A stretch of DNA of 64,000 nt from AC2028 sp002373595 (GTDB lineage Bacteria > Bacillota > Clostridia > Lachnospirales > Lachnospiraceae). The stretch is taken from contig CAMOIX010000005.1 in NCBI GenBank assembly GCA_946616365.1, positions 1-64,000 on the forward strand. The letters run 5' to 3'. Below the pieces are notes generated by a model. The model saw nothing but the letters and a program-made list of their open reading frames with translations, was not told the origin of the DNA and ran no database searches. How positions within the stretch are numbered: the stretch's first letter is position 1; the number at the start of each line of letters is the position of its first letter. Made by a program: the position numbers and the translations under genes. Below, in pieces: positions 25,394 to 34,381 of this stretch.

Positions 25394-26914
25394 ATGAATA
25401 TCTCACAGGCAAAAGAAACAATAAAAAATACGGTAAAGATGTACCTCAAAAAAGATGAATTCGGGGACTATCGCATACCTGTCGTAAGACAGAGACCTGT
25501 GTTTTTGCTTGGCGCTCCGGGTATAGGTAAGACCGCGATAATGGAGCAGGTCGCATCGGAACTAGGCATAGCGCTGGTGTCATATTCTATGACGCATCAT
25601 ACCAGACAGTCGGCCCTGGGTCTTCCGTATATAGAAAAAAAGAACTATGACGGTGAGGAATATTCCGTGTCGGAATACACGATGAGTGAGATCATCGCTT
25701 CCGTATATGAGACTATGGAGATCAGCGGGGTAAAGGAAGGGATACTATTCCTTGATGAGATAAACTGCGTATCGGAGACGCTGGCACCCTCTATGCTGCA
25801 GTTCCTGCAGTACAAAGTATTCGGCAGACATCGCGTGCCGGAGGGCTGGGTCATAGTAACCGCCGGCAATCCACCTGAGTATAACAGGAGTGTGCGTGAA
25901 TTTGATGTGGTGACCATGGACAGACTAAAAGTTCTTGAAGTGGAGGCTGATCTTCCCGCATGGAGAGTATATGCAAAGGAAAGGCAGATACACGGTGCAA
26001 TCATGGGATTCCTTGACATGAAGAGAGAGTACTTCTATCTCATGGAGACCACGGCCGAAGGACGCGGATATGTGACAGCCAGAGGCTGGGAGGATCTCTC
26101 TCAGATCATATATCTGTATGAGGAAGAAGGGCTGGAGGTGACTGAGGAACTCATATCTCAATATATCAGGAGCGGAAATGTAGCTGCGGAATTTTCCGCA
26201 TATTACGATCTCTACAGGAAATACAACAGAGAATACAATATCGATCGCATATTATCCGAAGGACCTTTCGAAGAGGCTTATCTCGTTGCCGACAGAGCCT
26301 CGCTTGATGAGAAAGTAGCAGTAACGGGTATGCTGTCCGACCGTGTGGGTGCGGATATGCGCGATGTGATGGAGAAGACAGATGTGATCTCCGAAGCCGG
26401 AAAGGTGTTCAGACAGGTAAAGGAAGCAGCAGGCGCGCAGACAGGAAATGACAGTGCTGAGGATATATTGGAAAAAGCGATAGGTGATCTTCAGAAAAAG
26501 ATGACATCACTTGAGAGAGCAGGTTCGCTCTCTCCCTCAGAAAAAAAGAAGCAAAAAAGCACGCTCGTATATCTCGGCGATGCATTGAGCAACGTAAAGA
26601 GAATGGGTACGCCCGACATCATTACGGCATATGATTCGATAAAGGCGATGTATGAAAAGAGCGTAGGCGATATACGTGACAGATCCGAGATCGTAAGACA
26701 GGAGACAGCAAATGTATATGCTTTTCTGGACGGGGCTTTCGGTGAAGGAAACGAAAAGATGATGTTTACGACTTCGCTTACATCCGGAAGCTATAGTGCG
26801 CGCTTTATCGCAGCTTTCGGAAGCGATGAATACGTTGAGAACAGTAAGAAGATGATGGTATATGACAGAAGTGCCGATCTTCGCGACAGGATAATAAAGC
26901 TTGATCTGGAATAA
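25394..26914 (+). CDS. MoxR-type AAA+ ATPase
   Basis: The 506-residue ATPase has Walker A GAPGIGKT (40-47), Walker B ILFLDEIN (117-124), a sensor-1 region VTAGNPPEYN, and the arrangement of the MoxR/RavA clade. A Lys/Glu-rich helical C-terminal half (about 350-420) may be a coiled coil. MoxR ATPases act as chaperones with VWA-domain partners, and one is encoded immediately upstream. AGGAG lies before the ATG and the next gene begins directly at its stop codon, so the three genes are translated as a coupled set. The client protein is unknown. Confidence 0.88.
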   Translation: MNISQAKETIKNTVKMYLKKDEFGDYRIPVVRQRPVFLLGAPGIGKTAIMEQVASELGIALVSYSMTHHTRQSALGLPYIEKKNYDGEEYSVSEYTMSEIIASVYETMEISGVKEGILFLDEINCVSETLAPSMLQFLQYKVFGRHRVPEGWVIVTAGNPPEYNRSVREFDVVTMDRLKVLEVEADLPAWRVYAKERQIHGAIMGFLDMKREYFYLMETTAEGRGYVTARGWEDLSQIIYLYEEEGLEVTEELISQYIRSGNVAAEFSAYYDLYRKYNREYNIDRILSEGPFEEAYLVADRASLDEKVAVTGMLSDRVGADMRDVMEKTDVISEAGKVFRQVKEAAGAQTGNDSAEDILEKAIGDLQKKMTSLERAGSLSPSEKKKQKSTLVYLGDALSNVKRMGTPDIITAYDSIKAMYEKSVGDIRDRSEIVRQETANVYAFLDGAFGEGNEKMMFTTSLTSGSYSARFIAAFGSDEYVENSKKMMVYDRSADLRDRIIKLDLE

Positions 26915-27808
26915 ATGGAAAGAGTTAAGACAAAAGAAATTGAAATAAGTATTCCGGGAGGTGAGCTTGTCTTTGAAACGGACGGGGAAAAGGCGTTTCT
27001 TTCGCGAGTTGCGGGAAGGCCTTATGAAGCTTTGGTTCCGGAAGTGCTTTCTGACGGATCGAGAGTGGTATCTGTCGGAAGAAAAGCTTTCTTAGGAAAG
27101 AAGCAGATTAAAAGTATCACACTTCCTGACAGTGTGCGTGAGATAGGTGACTGGGCTTTTGCGTATTGCGATCTGCTTGATGAGGTTACGATGCCCCGTA
27201 CGACAGTCGGCAAGGATATATTCTTAGGATGCACGCGGATAAGGAAAGTGTTTTTCGGTGACAGGGATGATACGGAGACAGCCGCTCTTCTTGCAAAGAT
27301 AGCCACGGATGTAAAAGCATCATACCTTGTTGATCCTGAGATAATCGGTACAACCGAATGGTATGAGAAGTGGGATGCAAGGCTGATCAGTATATTGAAC
27401 GAGCCGGACAGTGAGGGGTTTTCACATCAGATACTCTGCGGCGAGGAGGATTATGGCAGCAGCGATCAGAATGCGTATGAGCTCAGACGAAGGATGGACA
27501 AGGCGGAAGTATGCATGCTCAGAGCCATGAATGATAAGCATCTGGCGGACAACCTCAGAGAGACGATAAATGATTATATCTTTTCACACAATGCCGGAGC
27601 ATCACCCGGCGCAGAGAGCTGGAAAGTTATACTCGAGAGGCATCCCGATGACCGTGAATGGTATGAATTTTATGTAAAATTAAGTTGTGTTAACGACGGA
27701 AATATTGATAATATATTAAATGACATTAAGGACACTCATCCGGAGCTTAAAGCTTATCTGCTGAGGAATACGGGAAAGAAAGATTTCCTTGATTCGCTGA
27801 TGCTCTAG
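26915..27808 (+). CDS. Leucine-rich repeat (BspA-like LRR_5) protein
   Basis: The 297-residue protein has three or so BspA-type leucine-rich repeats at about residues 45-110 (VVSVGRKAFLGKKQIKSI, then VREIGDWAFAYCDLLDEV), followed by a helical C-terminal region of unknown type. It has no signal peptide, unlike the secreted BspA proteins, so it is cytoplasmic. The ATG immediately follows the stop of the MoxR gene (TAA-ATG), arguing for translational coupling. In this context it could be a client adaptor or scaffold for the ATPase-VWA pair; that is inference. Confidence 0.75.
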   Translation: MERVKTKEIEISIPGGELVFETDGEKAFLSRVAGRPYEALVPEVLSDGSRVVSVGRKAFLGKKQIKSITLPDSVREIGDWAFAYCDLLDEVTMPRTTVGKDIFLGCTRIRKVFFGDRDDTETAALLAKIATDVKASYLVDPEIIGTTEWYEKWDARLISILNEPDSEGFSHQILCGEEDYGSSDQNAYELRRRMDKAEVCMLRAMNDKHLADNLRETINDYIFSHNAGASPGAESWKVILERHPDDREWYEFYVKLSCVNDGNIDNILNDIKDTHPELKAYLLRNTGKKDFLDSLML

Positions 27809-27841
27809 AGAAGTGATCGGACAAACAAAAGAGGTGATGAA

Positions 27842-29068
27842 ATGAATTACGAACAGGCACTTGAAAAATGCAAAAAATACGGACAAGAACATGTTTTTAA
27901 GTACTATGATGAACTCAGCGAAGAGGAAAAGAAAGGACTCCTTGATCAGATAGAGATTACTGATTTTGAGATCCTTGATTCTGTTCATCACAGGGATGAG
28001 CTTGCAGGAAAGGGCGTGATCTCTCCCCTTACATGCATGGAGATCCCTGAAATAGAGGCAAATGCAGCAGAGTTTGAGAAGTGCGGCCTTGATGCCATAA
28101 AAGCAGGAAAAGTGGCAGCAGTTCTTCTTGCCGGAGGTATGGGCACCAGACTCGGATCTGACAATCCGAAGGGCATGTATAATGTCGGAAAGACGAGAAA
28201 ACTGTACATATTCGAATGTCTTATCAATAATCTTCTTGATGTCACAAATAAGGCCGGATGCCCCGTGCATCTCTTTGTGATGACGAGCGAGAAGAATAAT
28301 GACGCTACTGTCAGTTTCCTTAAAGAGCATTCTTTCTTCGGATATCCCGGAGAGTTCGTACACTTCTTCAAGCAGGATATGGCAGCGGCTACCGACTATG
28401 AAGGCAAGGTGTACATGGAGGAGAAAGGCAGGATATCTACATCCCCCAACGGAAACGGAGGATGGTTCGCATCGCTCGACAAAGCAGGTCTTCTCGACAA
28501 GGTTCATGAGTGGGGCATTGAGTGGATGAATGTCTTCGCGGTCGACAATGTGCTTCAGCGTATCGCAGATCCGGTGTTTGTGGGTGCCACCATTTCCAAG
28601 AAGTGCACCGTCGGAGCAAAGGTGGTTAAGAAAGCCGCACGCGATGAGAAAGTCGGAGCTATCTGCTTAGAGGACGGCAAGCCTTCCATAGTTGAATACT
28701 ACGAGATGACGGATGAACTCATGGATGCCAAGAATGAAAAGGGAGAGCCCGCATATAACTTCGGCGTTATACTTAATTACCTTTTCTATGTACCTGAGCT
28801 TGAGCGCATAGTGAGAGAGGAACTTCCTCTTCACATTGTTGAGAAGAAGATCCCTTATATTGACGAAGCGGGCAATCCTGTTAAGCCCGAGGAGCCCAAC
28901 GGATTTAAATTTGAGAACCTTGTACTTGATATGATCCACAAGATGGACAGCTGTCTGCCCTTTGAGGTCGTAAGAGAAAAGGAATTTGCGCCGATCAAGA
29001 ATAAGACCGGAGTCGACTCGGTGGAGAGCGCGAGAGCTCTTCTTGAGAAAAACGGAGTGACTCTGTAG
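27842..29068 (+). CDS. UDP-sugar pyrophosphorylase (UDPGP family)
   Basis: This enzyme type makes UDP-glucose or UDP-N-acetylglucosamine from UTP and the sugar 1-phosphate. The 408-residue protein has the nucleotide loop LAGGMGTRLG (96-105) with the following SDNPKGMYNVG, and later FAVDNVLQRIADPVFVG and the acceptor region KPSIVEYYEMTDEL, as in eukaryote-type UDPGP/UAP1 enzymes rather than GalU. Adjacent galE, ten bases downstream, suggests UDP-glucose/UDP-galactose, or the GlcNAc/GalNAc pair, for polysaccharide or Leloir metabolism. AGAGGTG precedes the ATG. Confidence 0.85.
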   Translation: MNYEQALEKCKKYGQEHVFKYYDELSEEEKKGLLDQIEITDFEILDSVHHRDELAGKGVISPLTCMEIPEIEANAAEFEKCGLDAIKAGKVAAVLLAGGMGTRLGSDNPKGMYNVGKTRKLYIFECLINNLLDVTNKAGCPVHLFVMTSEKNNDATVSFLKEHSFFGYPGEFVHFFKQDMAAATDYEGKVYMEEKGRISTSPNGNGGWFASLDKAGLLDKVHEWGIEWMNVFAVDNVLQRIADPVFVGATISKKCTVGAKVVKKAARDEKVGAICLEDGKPSIVEYYEMTDELMDAKNEKGEPAYNFGVILNYLFYVPELERIVREELPLHIVEKKIPYIDEAGNPVKPEEPNGFKFENLVLDMIHKMDSCLPFEVVREKEFAPIKNKTGVDSVESARALLEKNGVTL

Positions 29069-29078
29069 AGGAGGTAGT

Positions 29079-30098
29079 ATGGGAAAGATACTTGTTACCG
29101 GAGGAGCAGGATTTATCGGCAGCCACACCGTCGTAGAGCTTCAGAATGCGGGATATGAAGTTGTCGTTGCAGACAATCTTTCCAATGCAAGTGAGAAAGC
29201 GCTGGAGAGAGCTGCAGCCATAACCGGCAAGAAAGCAGATTTTTACAAGGTAGATATAAGAGATCGCGAAGGACTTGGAAAGATCTTTGCAGAGCACAAG
29301 ATCGATGCGGTCATTCATTTCGCGGGATTAAAAGCTGTAGGAGAGTCTGTCAGGAAGCCTTGGGAGTATTATGACAATAACATCACAGGAACACTTACGC
29401 TTGTCGATGTGATGAGAACGAACGGCTGTAAGAATATCATTTTTTCATCAAGCGCAACCGTATACGGAACACCTGCTTTCGTGCCTATCACGGAGGAATG
29501 CCCCAAGGGACAGTGCACCAATCCCTATGGCTGGACCAAGTCCATGCTCGAGCAGATCCTGTCGGATATACAGAAAGCGGATAATGAGTGGAATGTGATC
29601 CTGCTCAGATATTTCAATCCTATCGGGGCACACAAGTCCGGCACCATGGGAGAGGATCCCAGCGGCATCCCGAACAATCTCATGCCTTACATCACTCAGG
29701 TCGCTATAGGAAAACTTCCCGAGCTTGGAATATTCGGAGATGACTACGATACACCCGACGGCACCGGAGTTCGCGATTATATCCATGTGATGGATCTGGC
29801 AGAGGGACATGTAAAGGCGCTTGCCAAGATCAAAGAGAAGGCGGGTCTTAAGATCTATAACCTCGGAACCGGACAGGGATACAGCGTACTCGATATAGTA
29901 CATAATTTTGAGGAAGCCAGCGGAGTAAAGATCAAATACTCCATCAAAGAGAGAAGACCGGGAGATATTGCGCAGTGCTATGCGGACGCATCACTTGCCA
30001 AGAAAGAACTCGGTTGGGAGGCTAAATACGGGATCAAAGAGATGTGCGAGGACTCCTGGCGCTGGCAGAAAAATAATCCGAACGGATACAATGATTGA
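29079..30098 (+). CDS. galE: UDP-glucose 4-epimerase
   Basis: It interconverts UDP-glucose and UDP-galactose using tightly bound NAD. The 339-residue short-chain dehydrogenase shows GGAGFIGSHTVVELQ at the N-terminus, SSSATVYG with the active Ser near 125, Y150-x-x-x-K154 in NPYGWTK, and LRYFNPIGAH plus a late GTGQGYSVLD, all GalE hallmarks. GAGGAGG precedes the ATG. It follows the pyrophosphorylase in one operon and ends before a strong hairpin. Confidence 0.95.
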   Translation: MGKILVTGGAGFIGSHTVVELQNAGYEVVVADNLSNASEKALERAAAITGKKADFYKVDIRDREGLGKIFAEHKIDAVIHFAGLKAVGESVRKPWEYYDNNITGTLTLVDVMRTNGCKNIIFSSSATVYGTPAFVPITEECPKGQCTNPYGWTKSMLEQILSDIQKADNEWNVILLRYFNPIGAHKSGTMGEDPSGIPNNLMPYITQVAIGKLPELGIFGDDYDTPDGTGVRDYIHVMDLAEGHVKALAKIKEKAGLKIYNLGTGQGYSVLDIVHNFEEASGVKIKYSIKERRPGDIAQCYADASLAKKELGWEAKYGIKEMCEDSWRWQKNNPNGYND

Positions 30099-30105
30099 TA
30101 AAAAA

Positions 30106-30150
30106 GCGATCCCATAAGAGAAGAGGCGGTCCCTGGCGGGATCGCCTTTA
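30106..30150. terminator. Terminator between galE and the convergent small gene
   Basis: GCGATCCC (30106-30113) pairs with GGGATCGC (30138-30145). The alternative pair AGGCG/CGCCT lies inside. Flanking A and T tracts serve both strands. Confidence 0.75.
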
Positions 30151-30423
30151 ATATTTTGGATCTTCTTCGATCACGCTTATCTCCAGATAATCGAAAGAGA
30201 TGTTTTCTATGAATGAATCCTGATCAAATCTTGTCTTGGAGACACGCTTGAAATCGGCTATATTACTCTCCAGCCACACGGGAACCTGCAGATCGAATTT
30301 CACACATACCTGCTCAAGTGCATGCATGATCTTATGCGTCCTGGTGTCATCCGAGGAGTCTTCGATGACGATGTCTCTCTGAAGTTTTGAATCTTTAAAT
30401 GTTTTGGCCCAGAGTCTGAACAT
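30148..30423 (-). CDS. Conserved hypothetical protein, 91 aa
   Basis: The product starts at the ATG at 30423 after AAAGGAATC; a longer in-frame version lacks an SD. It begins MFRLWAKTFKDSKLQRDIVI and contains ALEQVCVKFDLQVPVWLE and FDYLEISVIEED. I recall closely similar short proteins across Clostridia, with conserved F-D-L-x-x-P-x-W-L and a C-terminal D-Y-L-E motif, but no function has been assigned to my knowledge. It is soluble and mixed alpha/beta. It diverges from the alarmone synthetase gene and shares the intergenic region with it. Confidence 0.7.
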   Translation of the reverse strand: MFRLWAKTFKDSKLQRDIVIEDSSDDTRTHKIMHALEQVCVKFDLQVPVWLESNIADFKRVSKTRFDQDSFIENISFDYLEISVIEEDPKY

Positions 30424-30502
30424 GATTCCTTTACAAGTTGCACAATAAAAGCGAACATTTTGAGAAGTTTTTGTAAATATTTCCCACTTTAAGCCCAAAA
30501 TA

Positions 30503-30511
30503 TGCTATAAT
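30503..30511 (+). promoter_or_regulatory. Extended -10 promoter of the alarmone synthetase gene
   Basis: TGCTATAAT at 30503-30511 is an extended -10; the -35 is poor. Transcription would start near 30518, giving a 44-base leader. Confidence 0.55.
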
Positions 30512-30561
30512 TCGCTAAAGGGTGTATGCATAATTATACACACGGAAACGGAAATTGACAA

Positions 30562-31212
30562 ATGGAATGGATCGGCGAAAACGACAGCATTGAAACCTGG
30601 CAGGAAGTCAGCCTTGTATATAACGCGGCGATGCGCCAGGTCAGAACGAAGATGGAGATCCTCAATGAGGAGTTCCAGCACGTTCATCAATACAATCCCA
30701 TAGAGCATATCAAGTCCAGAATAAAAACCCCTGAAAGCATAGTCAAAAAGCTTCGCAGACACGGTCTCGATTCGACTATCGAGAATATGGTGAACTATGT
30801 CAATGACATAGCCGGAGTGCGTATCATATGCTCATTTACTTCCGATATCTTTATGCTTGCGGACATGATCGAGCATCAGCAGGATATCAAGGTCATTGGG
30901 ATCAAGGACTATATCACGTACCCTAAGTCCAGCGGATACAAGAGCTATCATATGATAGTGACCGTGCCCGTATACCTTTCCGACCGCATGGTCGAGACCA
31001 AGGTTGAGATACAGATAAGGACTGTAGCCATGGACTTCTGGGCAAGCCTGGAGCACAAGATCCACTACAAGTTCGAGGGTGATGCTCCGGAGCATATCAA
31101 ACAGGAGCTCGTGGATTGCGCTCATCTTGTTTCGGATCTTGATGAGAAGATGCTCCAGCTCAATGAAGAGATACTGGAATTCAGCAGAAAGCTGGAAGAG
31201 CAGAACGGATAA
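30562..31212 (+). CDS. relQ: Small alarmone synthetase (RelQ/SasB type)
   Basis: It transfers pyrophosphate from ATP to GDP or GTP to make (p)ppGpp. At 216 residues it is a stand-alone synthetase without the hydrolase and regulatory domains of Rel. RIKTPESIVKKLRRHG, VNDIAGVRIIC, DYITYPKSSGYKSYHMIV and VEIQIRTVAMDFWASLEHKIHYKF are the standard synthetase motifs, including the catalytic Glu in EIQIRT. Relatives form tetramers. Only a weak GGAAA lies before the ATG, so expression is probably low or regulated by transcription. Confidence 0.92.
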   Translation: MEWIGENDSIETWQEVSLVYNAAMRQVRTKMEILNEEFQHVHQYNPIEHIKSRIKTPESIVKKLRRHGLDSTIENMVNYVNDIAGVRIICSFTSDIFMLADMIEHQQDIKVIGIKDYITYPKSSGYKSYHMIVTVPVYLSDRMVETKVEIQIRTVAMDFWASLEHKIHYKFEGDAPEHIKQELVDCAHLVSDLDEKMLQLNEEILEFSRKLEEQNG

Positions 31213-31214
31213 AG

Positions 31215-31258
31215 CCTCATAAAATGAGGAGTGCCCGGACACCTTTCGGCATCCGGGC
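31215..31258 (+). terminator. Twin hairpins after relQ
   Basis: CCTCAT/ATGAGG (31215-31229) and GCCCGGA/TCCGGGC (31233-31258). No clear T run follows, so termination may be partial. Confidence 0.45.
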
Positions 31259-31363
31259 GATTATGAAAAAATGATCGAAGTATTTCAAGGGTTGTATTCA
31301 GTATATTCGTGAAATATGAATAAAATATGAACGTCATGTAAATAATCGGTAAAAACAAGGGTC

Positions 31364-31392
31364 TTTCATTTTTCGGTCATTTCCGATATACT
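31364..31392 (+). promoter_or_regulatory. Promoter of the coiled-coil protein gene
   Basis: TTTCAT (31364-31369) and TATACT (31387-31392), 17-base spacer. Confidence 0.5.
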
Positions 31393-31431
31393 GTAAATGT
31401 TGTGAAACTGCTTTTGTAGCGGAGGATAAAG

Positions 31432-32319
31432 ATGGATACATTCATGGATCAGTTGTCACAAAAGCTCAACGCACAGGAGATAATCAGAGCCAACGGCGAG
31501 GCTGAGACCGAGCAGATGGTCGTTATGCGTGCCCAGGTAAAGGAATATCAGGATTGCCTCGACAAGATGAAAATGGTAGCCGAGGAAATAGGCGGTATCC
31601 AGGCTCGCATCGAGATGCTCCCCGAGGGCGGGACTGCGAGCAGCTTAAGCCCCGAAGCGATTGACGAGTTAAAGGACCAGATCCGTGAGATCACCAAAGG
31701 AAGCGAAGCTCAGATCGAAGCGATCCGCAAAGCCACCGAGGATAAGCTCGAGGATATCAGGAAAGCAAATGAGGAGCAGCTTGTAAATATCCGCCGTGAG
31801 AATGTCGAGCAGTTAAAGGCTGTAGAGCAGGTAAGTGAAGATCTCGGCGGTATCGGCGCACAGATCGCTACACTTTCCTCCAAGGAGAGCAGCCCCGCGA
31901 TCAGCGAGGAGCTTATCGGCGATCTCAAAAACAGAATGGATGAGCTCACCAGGACCAATTCCGAGATCATGAGCGAGCTTTCCAAATCAAACGGCGACAA
32001 GCTTGATGAGATCGCAAGAGCAAACGGCGAAAAACTGGACGTATTCGCCAAGGTAAACAGTGAGAGAATAGACCAGCTTCAGAAGACTCTTATCGAGAGC
32101 CTCGGAAGCGGAGATGATTTCCATAAGGAATGCGTAAGGATATATCGCAATGTACAGGCGGTAGTCCAGGAAGAGTGCAACAAGCTCCACGGCGAGATGA
32201 AGGACACACTCGATCCTTATGAGAAGCAGATCAAGTCGGTAAAGAAAGCAGCGAGGACGGCAGTATTCTTCTCCGTAGCGGGAGTGATAGTTCAGTTCGT
32301 CATCCACTATTTATTGTAA
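31432..32319 (+). CDS. Hendecad coiled-coil protein with C-terminal membrane anchor
   Basis: The 295-residue protein is almost all helix, ending in one hydrophobic segment (AVFFSVAGVIVQFVIHYLL), so it is probably tail-anchored with the coil in the cytoplasm. Two stretches (about 92-135 and 185-225) are built from 11-residue repeats such as EDKLEDIRKAN, EEQLVNIRREN, GDKLDEIARAN and GEKLDVFAKVN. Eleven-residue periodicity gives straight or right-handed coils rather than the classic heptad supercoil. I do not know the family. GCGGAGG precedes the ATG; the M23 peptidase gene follows after ten bases, suggesting a cell-envelope or division-related role. Confidence 0.7.
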   Translation: MDTFMDQLSQKLNAQEIIRANGEAETEQMVVMRAQVKEYQDCLDKMKMVAEEIGGIQARIEMLPEGGTASSLSPEAIDELKDQIREITKGSEAQIEAIRKATEDKLEDIRKANEEQLVNIRRENVEQLKAVEQVSEDLGGIGAQIATLSSKESSPAISEELIGDLKNRMDELTRTNSEIMSELSKSNGDKLDEIARANGEKLDVFAKVNSERIDQLQKTLIESLGSGDDFHKECVRIYRNVQAVVQEECNKLHGEMKDTLDPYEKQIKSVKKAARTAVFFSVAGVIVQFVIHYLL

Positions 32320-32329
32320 GCAGGGTTTC

Positions 32330-33913
32330 GTGACAGTCAGGAAAACACACAAGGTACTGGAATATAGATTTATACTGGCGTCCTTCGCGACGCTGGTTTT
32401 TTGTGCGATCGTTTTTTTACAGTTCACACCATTTCATTCTGACGGAGACAATTATTTCCACGCATTCTTAAATGACACATATGTCGGAAGCACGAGCGAT
32501 TCGGAGACCATAGACCGCCTTCTTATTGAGGCACGCAGAAATGTTGCCGCAGAGGCACAGGGAACTCTGTTCGCGGGTGCAAACCTTCGTATAGAATCCG
32601 AGGAAGTCCTTTTCGGAAATGTCGATTCGGACAGAAGGGTCAGACAGAATATGGAGGAGGTTCTTAGGAATGCAGAGACGGATATCCTCTCACCTTCATA
32701 CACCATCAAGATCAACGAGTACATAGTAAACCTTGCCAGTGAAGAGGAGGCGGTACAGCTCCTTCAGGCTGCGATAAGCAGATATGATGAATCGGGAGAG
32801 TTCAAAGTATCTCTGATGGAGGACAACGGAAGAGGATTTTCCGCTCAGACCGTTCAGATAGCGAAGAAGCCTGATGAGGCCGTGACAAAGAGCATAACCA
32901 AGACACCCAGGGCGGGCATAGCATTTCTGTCGGATGTGGGTGACAGGGAGTTCGACGGAGTGGTCAAGGAACTTGACTTCGATGATTACGATCTTGGAAT
33001 AGTCTCGATGAACTTTGCGGAGAATGTAGAGATATCCGAGAGCTATATGCCTAAGTCCCAGCTCACACCTCTCGATGTTGCGATAGAGGAAGTTACCAAG
33101 GAGGAGGAAAAGCCCAGCGAGTATACTATCGTGAGCGGCGACACTCTTTCGGGTATCTCCATGAAACTGAATATCCCTATGGAGACTCTCATCTCATTGA
33201 ACAGCGATAAACTTAAGGATGAGCATTCCACTCTTCATATAGATGATAAGCTTATATACACCGTTCCCGAGCCGGAAGTTTCCGTTGAGAGGATAGAGAG
33301 AGTTTATAAGGAAGAGATCTACGAGGCTGATGTCATAATCATCCCCAAGGACGATTGGTACACGACCAAGACCAATGTCATACAGCAGCCTTCGGCGGGA
33401 TCCAGAAATGCGATCAAGGATGAGTATTATATAAACGATAAGCTCGTATCCGAGACAGTACTTAAGGAAGAAGTCCTCATGGAGGCGGTTCCCATGATCA
33501 TGGAACAGGGAACGATCATACCTCCTACATATATAAAGCCTCTCTCCGGAGGATATGTATCTTCGGGATTCGGACGCAGAAAGTCTCCCGGTGGTATCGG
33601 AAGTACATACCATAAGGGAGTCGACTGGGCAACTCCTACCGGAACCAGCGTATATGCTTCGAGCGGCGGAACGGTCGCTTCGGCAGGATGGGGAAGCGGA
33701 TACGGATATGTCGTATACATCAATCACCCCGACGGACGCCAGACCAGATATGCTCACCTGAGCAAGATCCTCGTATCGGCCGGACAGTCTGTAGCACAGG
33801 GACAGCTCATAGCCAGGAGCGGAAGCACCGGAAACTCCACCGGACCGCACCTTCACTTTGAGATTCTCATAAACGGAAGCCAGGTAGATCCGCTTAATTA
33901 TGTTCCCAGATAA
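32330..33913 (+). CDS. Membrane-anchored LysM / G5-like / M23 peptidase
   Basis: The 527-residue protein probably starts with GTG at 32330; an N-terminal membrane segment (about 12-33) anchors it outside the cell. It contains a LysM peptidoglycan-binding domain (YTIVSGDTLSGISMKLNIP, about 265-312) and a G5-like beta region (about 318-395). The C-terminal LytM/M23 zinc endopeptidase (about 405-525) has HKGVDWA and HLHFEI as metal ligands and GSTGNSTGPH. It should cut peptide cross-links of the cell wall or, if regulatory, activate another hydrolase. It is probably co-transcribed with the coiled-coil gene. Confidence 0.9.
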   Translation: MTVRKTHKVLEYRFILASFATLVFCAIVFLQFTPFHSDGDNYFHAFLNDTYVGSTSDSETIDRLLIEARRNVAAEAQGTLFAGANLRIESEEVLFGNVDSDRRVRQNMEEVLRNAETDILSPSYTIKINEYIVNLASEEEAVQLLQAAISRYDESGEFKVSLMEDNGRGFSAQTVQIAKKPDEAVTKSITKTPRAGIAFLSDVGDREFDGVVKELDFDDYDLGIVSMNFAENVEISESYMPKSQLTPLDVAIEEVTKEEEKPSEYTIVSGDTLSGISMKLNIPMETLISLNSDKLKDEHSTLHIDDKLIYTVPEPEVSVERIERVYKEEIYEADVIIIPKDDWYTTKTNVIQQPSAGSRNAIKDEYYINDKLVSETVLKEEVLMEAVPMIMEQGTIIPPTYIKPLSGGYVSSGFGRRKSPGGIGSTYHKGVDWATPTGTSVYASSGGTVASAGWGSGYGYVVYINHPDGRQTRYAHLSKILVSAGQSVAQGQLIARSGSTGNSTGPHLHFEILINGSQVDPLNYVPR

Positions 33914-33921
33914 AAAAATTG

Positions 33922-33950
33922 TTGACGATGGTCTTCAGTTGTGCTATATT
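33922..33950 (+). promoter_or_regulatory. Promoter of the rpmG-secE-nusG-rplKA operon
   Basis: TTGACG (33922-33927) and TATATT (33945-33950), exact 17-base spacer, with TGC directly before the -10 (extended -10). Confidence 0.85.
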
Positions 33951-34018
33951 CTTTTAGCCAACGTACCAACGGGCTTATTTTTTTGACCTTATAACAAACC
34001 GTAAAGAAGGAGAACGCT

Positions 34019-34168
34019 ATGCGTACCAAGATCACACTCGCATGCACGGAGTGCAAACAACGCAACTATAACACCACCAAAGAAAAGAAGAACATGCCGG
34101 ATCGTATGGAGATCAAGAAGTACTGCAGATTCTGCAAGAAGCATACTCTTCATAAGGAGACAAAATAA
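34019..34168 (+). CDS. rpmG: 50S ribosomal protein L33
   Basis: The 49-residue gene reads MRTKITLACTECKQRNY and ends HTLHKETK. Two CxxC pairs (CTEC, CRFC) form a zinc ribbon, so it is the zinc-containing form of L33. AGAAGGAG precedes the ATG. Its TAA overlaps the secE ATG by one base (TAATG). It opens the classical rpmG-secE-nusG order. Confidence 0.97.
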   Translation: MRTKITLACTECKQRNYNTTKEKKNMPDRMEIKKYCRFCKKHTLHKETK

Positions 34169-34371
34169 TGTCCGATTCTTCCAAGAAGGAAAACAAGACA
34201 AAGTTTTTTGACGGAGTATCTGCTGAGTTTAATAAGGTAGATTGGCCGAATAGCAAGTCGACTTTCAGACAGTCGGTAGCTGTTGTCGTTATTTCCGTCA
34301 TCTTTGGACTCATCATAGCCTTCATTGACTATGCTGCACAGTTCGGAGTTAACTTCCTGACAGGACTTTAA
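34168..34371 (+). CDS. secE: Preprotein translocase subunit SecE
   Basis: The 67-residue single-span form has a basic, Lys-rich N-terminus with FFDGVSAEFNKVDWPNSK (the conserved W-P) and one membrane helix (VAVVVISVIFGLIIAFI). It stabilises SecY in the translocon. The start overlaps the rpmG stop by one base. Confidence 0.95.
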   Translation: MSDSSKKENKTKFFDGVSAEFNKVDWPNSKSTFRQSVAVVVISVIFGLIIAFIDYAAQFGVNFLTGL

Positions 34372-34381
34372 GGAGGAGTAT

